Source of the DNA: Henricia sp. BOLD:AAB3569
Lineage: Eukaryota > Echinodermata > Asteroidea > Spinulosida > Echinasteridae
Direction of reading: 5' to 3'
Assembly (NCBI GenBank): GCA_037783545.1
Contig: JBBELK010000482.1
Coordinates: forward strand, 62,001-126,000
DNA length: 64,000 nucleotides
Part shown: positions 1 through 12,000 of the stretch, in pieces
Layout: each line of letters starts with the position of its first letter
How positions within the stretch are numbered: position 1 is the first letter of the stretch
Made by a program: the position numbers and the translations under genes
Notes under the pieces: generated by a model
The model's database searches: none
Seen by the model: the letters and a program-made list of their open reading frames with translations, nothing else
Told to the model about the DNA's origin: nothing

Positions 1-82
1 CTTGCTCTCCGGGCTGGCCGATTTCGCCGATTTCGCCTTTCTCGCCGCCGAGGCCGTAGATGCCCCGTCTGCCATAATGACC
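1..82 (-). CDS. Collagen exon 28 (partial): triple helix
   Basis: [27 protein letters not shown], continuing past the window edge. Acceptor ccccag|GGT. Confidence 0.85.
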
Positions 83-3000
83 CTGGGGAAAGTTTAAGGA
101 GGGAAATTTCAATTTGAAGCAAACAAACAAACACACTCACACTCTCTAACAGACCGTATTTCAGAATTACAGTATTACATTCTATATTTGGAGCATTTAC
201 GTTGCATTGGATGAAAGATGTGTTTCATCTTAATTATTGTCATTTGTGTCACAATCAGAAATTTGCTTCACCATAATTTGTTGTTTGTGCCTGAAGCAAT
301 TTCTTTATTTTGAGGCAAACAACTTTTAAGCAGTGTACATGTTATGCTACTGCAAAAATACTGATATGATACAGCGAGGGGAAATTAGCCAAAACACCCA
401 TAACAAATAACACAACAGAAATCAGAACAATCGTCTTACCCTGTTCCCACCTCTGCCTAATATTCCAAATCCACCGCCATTTCCAAAATCACCTTTTTGC
501 CCTTTCGATCCTCGCTTGCCTGATGGTCCAGGTCTACCGACTTCACCCTGAGAACAGGAAGGGGGAAGGGGTGCTCATTAGCACACCTAAGTCAACTTTG
601 ATTTCAAAGTACACCGATCATTTTAAAATGACAGTTTGAATATTCGCTTTTTAAAGCATGAATGGCAATTTACCTAAACTCACCCGAAATCCGTTGGGTC
701 CCCGTCCACCTTTCCCTCCCTTTGGGGCTCTGTCGCCCTAAAAAAAAAAAAAAAAAATAAATAAATGAAAACCACGAGATTCATACTTGCGTCTAGTCTT
801 TAAGGAATAGACTTGAATTTCTAATCTGTCTTACCTGTGGTCCCCTCTTCCCGGGATCGCCTGGCACCCCTGCTGGCCCTTTAGGCCCCTGTATAAAGAC
901 AATTTAAAAAATTTATTTAAAAGTTTGTAGGCAAAACCTGAGGTAGTATAACACTGTGCTTCATGGCGCAGACGGTAGAGCATCTGCCCGGTATGTCAGA
1001 GGTCATGGGGAAAACCTGAGGGAGTATACCACTTTGCCTCATAGCTCTGCTGGTAGAGCATCTGCCCGGTGTGTCAGAGATCTTAGGAAAACCCGAGGGA
1101 GTATGTCACTTTGCCTCATAGCTCAGCTGGTAGAGCATCTGCCCAGTGTGTCAGAGGTCATGGGGAAAACCCGAGGGAGTAATACCACTGTGCCTCATAG
1201 CTCAGCTGGTAAAGCATCTGTCACTGTGTCAGAGGTCTCAGGTTCGAATTCTGACATTTACTTACATTCCATGCTTGCAAATGTTGCCCGTTAGGCATTC
1301 ATGAGCTAAACACACAACATCTTCACTACCCTCTCAGGTACAATTTTCTCCTGGGTTGAGAGAGGCAAAGTATGGCAAAGTACCTTGCCCAAGGGCACAA
1401 GCAATATAGCATGGAATGGATTTGAACCCACAACCTGCAAAATTAAACAGGTCTTGAGTATGATGCACCAGACCAATTGGCCTCAGTACTCCATACTTCA
1501 AATTCTAAAACTAAAAACCCAAGGAACTTTACCTGCGGCCCTGGAGGTCCCCGTATGCCTTTAGGGCCCGCTTCTCCCATCATTCCATCACTCCCTGGGT
1601 AGCCATCGGCCGCGGCAGGCCCACTCACACCAGGCTCGCCTGGTTCACCTTTGATGCCTTGCAAACCTGGTTCACCCTAGAATTTCAGGGTAAAATTAGT
1701 CATCATTTTGTTAAGAGATCGGTGACAGTGAGAATCAAAAATACTAAAAACTAACTACATTTTTCTAAAAAAATATCAATAAATGCACATTATACTCTTG
1801 ACTGAAAGATCGAAGTGGCTGAGAAATGTAACATTTTATCGATCAGTGATGCGTATTGACCACCTCTTGTGGCAAGGCTGACTGCAAAAGCAAGAGTCAC
1901 AGCAATAAACTATATAACTCACGACTTGTCTAATTGTTCCACGTGGTCCAGGGTCCCCAGGCTCTCCTTTGGGTCCCTGAAAAAAAACAAATTACAAAAC
2001 GTCATACTCATGAAATCAAAAATATGAAGTTGAAAAAAAAAATCAACGATTTGGTTTAAATGTGCCGATATTTATGTAAAGGTAGCTACCCAGCCAAATG
2101 CATATTGAGTCTGTTATTGAAACAAACATTTGTTCTATGCAGCCAGATGTTGGAATTTTGCTAATCACGCAACTATCTTAATTAATCACTTTATTATACG
2201 AAATTCACAAAAAGAAAATTGATTTTACCTCTGATCCTGATGTACCAGCAATACCGGGATAACCGGTCATCCCTTGTCGCCCCTACATCACCAAAAAAAA
2301 ATATGCAAATACATGCAAATTTAAACATTTTTCTGAGTGACATTTAATGTAATTTCAATAATTATGCTTGTCTAATCCCAATATATTTAATTAAGATAAT
2401 GAGCCAATTTAAAGCTGATTTCATTCTAACCTAACAATCATATAAAATAGTAAATACCTCTCAAAAATACTATCCAAAACAGGAAATACGCAAAAAACAA
2501 TTTCGAAAAAAGATTGACTATTTTGAATCCCCCTTAAAAGGCACAGGCTCGTTAGTAATGCGCGCGCGCCAAATTCGTGCCACGAAATACGCAGCTCCAT
2601 GCCTTTGCTATGGAGCTGCGTATTTTGTGGTACAAATTTGGCGCGGGCGCATTGCCGACGAGCCTTTGCCTTTAAGTGCAAAAATGTGTGAACAATCTGT
2701 GTTTAATCTAGCCTTCTATCCTTATGACAATTCCTTACCTGCTGCCCCTTTGAACCATTTACACCATGCGTGCCATCCAAGCTCGCTGCACCAGGCAGCC
2801 CAGGGGTACCCCTAGCACCTGGAATGCCGTCATACCCCACTCGGCCTGGGGTTCCTGTGGGACCCTGGGGCCCAGGAGCTCCCTGTGGACCCTGCAAAAA
2901 AAAGGCAAAATATAGAGAGCTTTTAAATTAGGGAATTATTGCGTCGGTCCATATGATGTTAAAAACTTGTAGTGTGCTCGTGCAGGACTTGAACCCACAA

Positions 3001-6000
3001 CCTCCTGCACACTAGGCAGATGTCTTAACTACTCGACCACCGAGCATGCCAATGGCGGGTTTGATGGTCCTACTGTAATTATATGAAATAGGCCTAAGGA
3101 AATGTTTGCGTCGGCGGTCTGTAGGATGTTAAATGGATGTAAATATACGATGTAAAATAGACGTAGCATCACATGGAGAGCCTTATTAGTTTCACAATGA
3201 TGTGGAGTGTTGAACATTTTTGAAAACAGGGGAATCAAATTTGCGTAGCAGCTAGAATTTTCCTCGTCTTCCATCGCTGTGGCCCTGGTTCGAATCCCGT
3301 CTGGGTCAGTATGTGGATTAGGTTGTCAGTCCCTGCTTGATTCCGTGGGTTTTCCCCAATACAGAATTGTATAGGGGTTTTCCTCCCACCTCTAAAACTG
3401 AGCATTTCTTCATCGTCTTCTCTTCACAGGTTTCTTCAGGCTTACAAATCCTCAGTTTCAGTACCAGAAAGACTATGATAAACTCACCTTCACTGTTGTT
3501 CCATTGTTACCAGGTGGGCCTAGAGGTCCAATCTCTCCCTGAAAATACATATTCAAATTTCAAGTATTTCAAAATTAAATAACATATCAATAAAAGAATT
3601 AAAATTTATTTAAATTATGTCTAAAGTTATAGACCACATCGAATAGCTTCCATCTTGTAGGGCAGTTTCTTTGTTCCTTGAGAACATGCATGGCTGCACA
3701 TTTTGTGCTTACATTGTTGACCAATTTAAACAACAAAAGATGCCCTACAACAGGGTTGTAAAGAGTATCCCTCTGCTCGAGTCCCAAGTCAAGTCAAGCT
3801 GCCTTCGGGTCTCAAGTCAAGTCAAGTCAAATAGTGACGACAGTAAATTTGTTCAAGCTAATTCCAAAATGAGTCTAAACGCTAAAACTTGCATTCATGT
3901 AGGGTATTTTTGTTGTTCTGGACAAGAATGGTCTATGTTAAAACAGAGCTTAGTGTATCTGTAGTGTTGAATTAAAAGTTTGCATAAAAGTTGAATTTAA
4001 TTTTTGGCAGAAAAATTTATTAAAAATAAATTAAAAAGATTAAAAAATCAGTGAGAAATCTAAATACAAACCTCTTCACCGATGTCTCCCGGTATCCCGT
4101 CAATGCCTGGCATGCCCCTGTTACCACGGAAACCATGATATCCCTCGTACCCATCAGGGCCAAGGTCACCCTGCATTGGAAAAACATAAAATACAGAATG
4201 TAGCAGATTTTTTGTAGCAGATTTTTTTGTGGCAGATTTTATCAGCAAACCACTGCACTCTAGAAATTACAGTGCAGGTTTTTTTTTTTTTTTTAAACCA
4301 AAACAAAGCATAGTCATTAATAATAACAATAATTTTGACTTATATTTTGCACCTTGAAAATCCCTGATCAATTAGGCACATTATGGGTTCTAATAAATCA
4401 CTTCATATGATACAGTGAACCAATGGTTTGTGTGCATGGTTCGGGCCAGGGACCCAATCATGGAGAAACCGTTTTTCTAGACTCAAGCCTCACCTTTTCA
4501 CCAGTTTCACCCGGTATCCCGGGTTCCCTCTCCAGTCCGGTGTCCCCCTGACAGAAGAAAAACACAGACGATGACAAATAATGACACAAGAACAGCATAA
4601 TAGAATGCTTCAGGTTTTTTGTTGGGGGGGGGGGGGGGGATGAGCTAGGGAAGGTGGGAGGGCGGGGTGGCTTTGACCTCTCTGCTCCAACTACTTGGCA
4701 GAACAGACGATAATACTACAATTTTTTTAAAGCTATATTTCGCACAAGAAGTAGAATTTTAGGAGTTAAACATTTTGATCTGTGGCTCTTCATCAGTGAC
4801 CAACAAGAGCAAGTTCTGTCTGGCCTATAAATACTGAGAGAGCATATTACTGGTCTTCCACAAAATAAACAAAAACAAAAACAGATGTAAGAGAACTTTT
4901 ATTGTCAGCTAACCCGTTCGCCATCAGGTCCCGGTGGTCCAGTAGCACCCTTCTCTCCTTGCTCTGCCTGGTACCCCTCCAAGCCAAGTTCACCTGGTAA
5001 ACCCTCTGGACCTTGACGACCCTGGGGGAAATATTATGGCCTATCATTATATATATATGGCATAGTCTTGGCAGATGGTCAATATGTTTTGTGGAGAAAT
5101 TTTGTGCATTTCTTTTGTTGCCCGATATTTGTTTTTTAAGGGAAACATCACCACAAATCAATAAAAATTTAGTGGAAAATATGAATTTAGTCAAAAATTG
5201 TAGTAATCAGTTCTTCAAGGAATCAAGTTGACAAAAAGATTTCACATGTACTTTGTCTTACAGCTCTTTTTTGGCATTTTGACGACTTGGAGTTTTAGTT
5301 TTCAAGTTGTCGAGAAAAATGTCATTGAATGAAGGTCTAGCACTCCAAGTATCTGAACGTCTATTTTCACTTATTCCTGTGACATGATGTGTTGGTCATG
5401 CAATAGTTTCGTGCACAGTTTCGTGCACAGTTTCGTGCACAGTTTCGTGCACAGTTTCGTGCACAGTTTCGTGCACAGTTTCGTGCACAGTTTCGTGCAC
5501 AGTTTCTGCACAGTTTCTGCACAGTTTGTGCACAGTTTCTGCACAGTTTGTTTCTGCACAGTTTATGCACAGTTTATGCACAGTTTGTTTCTGCACAGTT
5601 TCTGCACAGTTTGTTTCTGCACAGTTTCTGCACAGTTTCTGCACAGTGATACAATTGTCTAATCATATACAAAATCATTCAAGCGTAATACATACCCTCA
5701 ATAAAATATCTGCGTATGCCCCACAATATCCCTAACTTATTGTGAGCAGAGTACACCATTTTTGGAATTGACAAAAAAACGTTTTGAGTAATAATTCTGC
5801 AATTTAATTTATGAACAATCCATTATAAATATGCATAAGCTGTTCCATAAATTGTTTAAAAAATAATTACGATAAACCAGTGGAACTTCAAACAAAAAAT
5901 CCTGACATCTCAACAAAGACATGTCAACTTACAGGAAAACCCTTGTGTCCCTGATCCCCTTGTCGCCCCAATGGTCCTTCTGGTCCCACGCTCCCTCGAG

Positions 6001-9000
6001 ACCCTCTGTAACCCCTGGTACCGTTCCTACCCTAATAAAGATGAGCAACATAATAATAATAATAATAGCATCTTGTATAGCGCACATATCTATCCTGCGT
6101 GATACTCATGGCACTTTACAATATCATTGGGCACAACGCCCTGGGGAGTATGCAGCCCCGGCAGTCTGACACAAGCACTCAAAGGCTGCAACCCTTGCAG
6201 GTACCCATTTACTCCTGGGTGGAGAGAGGCAACTTATGGCAAAGTGCCTTGCCCAAGGACACACGTACCATGATCGCGGTTGGTAATCGAACCTAAGACC
6301 ATGGAACTTAAACTCAATGCACCAAACCGCTTGGACATATGGTACATGCACAGAAATGAGAACTATTTTTATCTGGATTCGAACCCGAGACCTCTGGCAC
6401 AGAGGCATGTGCACTTAGATTTCCATAGAAAAGGGAGACAAATTTTGGATTAAGCAAATTTTGGATTAAGCAAATTTTTATGCTAAACAACTTTATGAAA
6501 TTGGACCCCGTTTAAAACCAGTCAACCATAAATTTACTCTTTTGAAACCATGGACATTTTTTTATCTCTTATTACTTATCATTAAGGTCTTCCTACATTG
6601 AAATGAAAAATGAAATGTTGATGTTTTCCTACCGGTGCACCAATTTCTCCCGATAAACCACGTGGGCCTTGTTGACCAGCTGGCCCTGGGGCTCCAGCCT
6701 CTCCTGGCAGGCCAACAGACCCATTTCGACCCTGAAAGAAAAAACAATTATCCACAAAATTAAATCTTCCCTTTTTGAGCAGTTTTTTTTTTAAGGCCAG
6801 AATTATGAACGATCTTTTTTACTTGCATTCAAGTACATGTAATCCCTTTGTGATTTGTAGCAAGATGTGTCAAAAATAGTCAAAATATTTTTGAGCCCGA
6901 GTCAATTAAGTAATTTCTGTTAGTAACTCGAGTCCAAGTCAAGTCATTTCTGTCAGTGACTTGAATCATTTGAGGTTGGAAACTCAAGTCGATGAATCTC
7001 GGCACTCATTCTGAGTCTTGAGTCCGAGTCATTACAAACACAGCCCAACCAACATCGAAAATCTTGCCTATAAACTGGCGACTCGAGTCCCGATTTTCAC
7101 TGACTTAACTTGACTTGAGACTCGAACCTCAAATTACTTGTCTTGAGACTCAAATGACTTGACTCAGACTTTTTGACTTGAGTTTGCCAAAAATAAAAGA
7201 GATCTTTTATGCTTTTTTTTTTTTTGTCATTTTGGGGACCGAATTGTATTTCAGCACTAAAGAAACCTTGGCCAGAGCAACATGAATGCGAGTTTCTGCA
7301 TTTAGACTCATTTTGAAATTAACAAATTTACTGTCATGAATATTTGACTTGACCCAACTTGACCAGTATGCCTGACTTGACTTGGGACTTGAAGGCAGTT
7401 TGACTTGACTTGACTTGAGACTCGAAGGCAGCTTAGTTTGACTTGACTTGACTTGGGACTCAAAAGCAGCTCATAGAAGAGGAAGACTTGTTACAACACT
7501 GCATACTCACAGGCAATCCCATTTCCGTTGAGTTTCTCCCTGGTACTCCAAGCAGTCCTAGAAGTCCCTGAAAAAAATACACAAATACAAAAATAAAGGT
7601 AATATAGTTTAATGTACTGGCAAGACACCGCATATGAAATATTTTTGTGAAATTTGTTTAATTAGCCTTTTTACGTGTTTCACATGAATGGAGTACTGAC
7701 GTACTTCCTTAAACACGCACACCTAGTATACACTGGAACAGACTAAATTTTTGTTGCTCAGTTTTCGTGCCGTGAAGTCGTAAGAATGTTCGCAGCAAAT
7801 TGCATTAATTACGTCAGATTCACACTTGTACTAATTCTATTACTGTGCGTCTTTTTTCAACTTTTGCATTTTGCCAATTTTTACATTGGGTTTTCTTTGT
7901 GTTTGTATATGTTTTTAATGTAATTATTCGTATTTTAACCTGTTTTTAATTAAAAATGGATTAAAACTGTAGAGGACCACAATGGAAATAAGCTTTTTTT
8001 TTTATAGATTTTTTTATGTTATCCTCGACAGTGTCTCGGATACTTTTTTGTTTTGTTTTATGTATTTTGTCCGTTTTCAAATTAATTGATTGTATTGTAT
8101 GTATGTTTTCTTTCTGTACGTAATATCCGAGATTGTCAAATAAAAACAAACATTTAAATCCAACTGCGTATCAGGACTATATACAAACCGGTTCTCCTTG
8201 GTCACCCAGCAGTCCAGGGATCCCTGGGTCTCCCTCTTCACCAAGTTCACCTGATTCCCCGTCGTCACCCGGTAGACCTATAAAGCCCTGCAACAATAAG
8301 AGGTTTCAAGATGTACTACATGAGTTATATCTTATGATACATCACGACCAACATCTAAAAATAACATTTTCTGCATGACACTGAAAAATATATGTGAAAT
8401 ATTTGCATGTGTTACCATAGTAGTTAAACATAATATTTCACCATAAGACATAAACGCATTATATTATACACATATGGACTGGCAATGAGGTCACTAGTGC
8501 ACGTCTATGGGCCCGAGGGACTGTGAGTGACCACAAGAGGGTCCTATTCCCCCCCCCCCCCCCCCCCCCCCAGGCCGAAGGTAGAGGAAAAATATATGTC
8601 CAATATTTGCATGTGTTACCATAAGCACTTCAACAATAAGCACTTATTGTTTCCTAGCTTCAGTTTCTGAGTTGCTGTTCACTGACACAGTTGGCAACCT
8701 CCAGAGGGCTCAGTAACCGGTCACTTGTTTTTGAGACTATATAGTGCCCTCTCAGGAACACTAGCAGGGAATCGCGCGCGCGTGAAGTCTTGACGCGTGC
8801 GCTTGAGGCTTCATACGCGCATCTAGTTCACGCTTGCGCAGATTTCATGCACTAGCCTAGATTAGTAAACCACACGTGACTGCGTTTCAGCCAGTCAGGA
8901 TTTTAAATCAAAACGAGGCGTGTTATAAATTAGACTACGATGTCATCTTAATGTATCTGAAAATATCTCACAAAGACCTTTCGTCTAACAAAATTGGTCA

Positions 9001-12000
9001 TAAATATTAAACACACAACTAAAAATCTGACTTCATTTAATCAATAAAATTCCAATACTTACAAAGAATCCTGACGGTCCAGGCAGGCCGGGATTGCCTC
9101 TCAGACCCTGGATAAAAGAGAAGAAATTTAAATTAAAAATAGTAAAATCTTTACTGCTCAAACGAAAATTTCCCAAATATATTTTCAATTTGGGTGAAAA
9201 TGATGTCACATTCCGTCGCCATCTTGAAAAAAAAGCACCACTATTTGACTTACAAAAGCCGGTTGAAGGGAACAAAATTGCTCGGTCCGGTCAATGAGCA
9301 AGCTTGCGACGCAGTTGACTAGCATTTGCTCATTGACTGCCCAAGCAAATTTGTTCCCCTCAACCAGCTTTTTTAAGTCGAATGGTGGCGCTTTTTTTAA
9401 GATGGCCTTGGAATGTGAAACTCCCTTATAGGTCGATATGAATGACAACAGTAACACTTTAAGAATTCCGAAACTTGCCACTGTAAAGCCTAGCATACAT
9501 CAACCTTGCAACTGGAAGCAACTAGTGGCAACTGGTGTTTCCAGCAACTGGGAGCAACTGGGAGCAACTGGGAGAAACTGGGAGCAACTGATCACTGAAA
9601 AGGTCGATGTACGCGCACTTGCAACTACCGGCAACTGAAAAAATCCCAGTTGCCGCGAGTTGCTCATGTTCTACTTTCTGGCAACTAGTTGTACCCAGTT
9701 GCAGTCAGTTGCGTCGATGTACGCGTACTTGCAACTAGTTGCTGCCAGTTGCTCGCGATCGCGTGCATCTGATCACGTGCGCGCACATCGACAGCAACTG
9801 CAAGCACAGTTGCTTCCAGTTGCAAGGGCAATGCACTCTGCACTTTACCGAGTTGCTGTGTTGATGTGCGCGCTCTGGAAATGTAGATATAGTTGGATGC
9901 TCCCAGTTGCCGCTAATTGCGGAAATAATCAGTTTCTGTCGATGTGCGCGCTACGCACACATCGACAGCAACTGATCAGGGGCCAATTTCATAAAGCATG
10001 TTAGCAGAAATTTTTGCTTAATCAAAAATTTGTTTGCTTTATAAAAATGGGTCAATAATCGAAATTGCATGTCAACTTGTGTTTTTCACAAGAATATCTG
10101 CTATTCTTGCTAAAAACACAAGTTGAAGTACTATTTTGTTTATTAACCCATTTTTATAAAGCACACAAATTTTTGATTAAGCAAATTTTTCTGCTAACAT
10201 GCTTTATGAAATTGGCCCCAGTTGAGTTGCTTCCAGTTGCAATGTCAATGTACCCTAGGCTTAACACACCACAAAATATCAACTGAAAAAGTGCAAATTT
10301 TAGTAAATTAAAGAGGCATTAACATCCAGAAATAATCAACTTTACCGGATCACCGACTGCGCCAATCTGTCCAATGTAACCCGTTTGTCCTAATGCTCCA
10401 GGGGACCCTAGTACGGCATCAATTCCTTTAGGCCCTCTATAGCCCTTGAGAAAGAAAACAAAAAAAATTAACAAGATGAAAACAATTTCGTTTTTAACCC
10501 CGTTTTCTAATGTAAACGCAAAACTCCTCATTCGACTAAAGATTATAATATCTTCGTTCGATAAAGCAAAATAACTTCATTTCAACAAAGAGTTTGAAGA
10601 TATTTTTGACTGACAATTTCTCTCTTGTTACTAAATAATTTCCCTTGAATTTGGTGTCATTGGAAAGCCCTGTTATTCCTCTTTACAGTGATGTGTCATT
10701 TGTTATGATTAATCAATTAGGTGATGTGCAGTATAGCGGAATACAGGGGTGGGTGGAAAGTGAATTGTCACAAAATTCACTGCTATTGTCATGCAGTGCA
10801 TTCCCCTTTTGCTCGGAGGATGGGAATGTGTCAATGCACTTTTTGACAATAGTAATGCATTTTGTGACATTTCACTTTACACCCGCCCCCGTATTCAGCT
10901 GTGCTGCACATCCCCCAATTGCATAATCATAACAAATGACACATCATCGTAAAGAGGAATAACAGGGCTTTCCAATGATATAAAATTCAAGGAAAATAAT
11001 TTTGCAACAAGAGAGAAATCGTCAGTCAAACTTGACTTTCCGAACTTTTATTTTAAAACAGGTTTGAAATGTCTTGAAAAAGTTATATCTCATATTTTTC
11101 GCTAGAAATTGATTTAGACTTGCGTCGGGGAAACTGCATGTGAAGTAAGGTTGTTTTGCCCTTACCCGACGTAATTATTAACACTGTATACTCGGTGCTT
11201 TCCCGAGACACTATGAAAAACTTCATAGCGTGCTCGGGTGGCACTCAAACCCACGACCTCCTGCAAACAAGGCAGACGTTTTTAACCACTAGACCACAGA
11301 GCTAGCCGGTGTTGAATGGCCGGTTTGAATCATTTCACAACGGGGATCGCAATTCGAGTCCCACCCTTACTTCACATATTTTTTGATGTACCTTTTTCCC
11401 CGATTCGCCCATATCTCCACGTGGACCTCTATTGCCTTTAGGGCCCTGCGAAAAAGTAAAATACAAGAGCTTGAAATACAAATAGTTAAAAATACAAAAT
11501 CAGTATTATTGCCAGAGCATTCTGAGGTTGACCTGCCCTGCGAATCTCCTGCGCTGTCATGGAACATTCGCCATCAAGCAAAACAGTAATGCTCCGATCA
11601 CAAAACTTAAATGGAACAAGCAGAACAAGCAACATCTCGACACAAAATGACCCCAACTATACTCACACAACATGCATAGCTCAAGGACCAGCTCGATCCC
11701 CAAAAAAAGTCACTACCTGTTTTGTGTCTTCTTTAGTTGCATGATATCGATTTGATTTGATTTGATTTGATTTGATTTGATTTTGAGGAAAATCAGGAAC
11801 TCAAAAAATTCAAAACTTTGTTTTTAAGTCTCAACATAGTAACCCACTCACCCGCCTGCCCCTTGGCCCTTGTATTCCACTCTCCCCACGGGGTCCTTCC
11901 GGCCCTTTAAGTCCATCTGGTCCAAGTGGACCTGGCAATCCACTAGCCCCCTTACGACCGTGCTGCCCTGGGGGGCCTCTTAAACCGCGGAAGCCTCGGT

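Noticed and set aside
1202..1256. A functional tRNA gene
   Set aside because: A- and B-box-like text is present, but no cloverleaf with paired acceptor stem could be read, and the unit is part of a SINE-type array.
956..1294. A 112-codon plus-strand open frame with repeated peptide text
   Set aside because: It is the translation of the tandem tRNA-like units; the repeats explain the frame.
5367..5662. Several overlapping open frames with Cys/Ala or His/Ser repeats
   Set aside because: They are translations of the 12-base minisatellite in all frames, with no splice or signal context.
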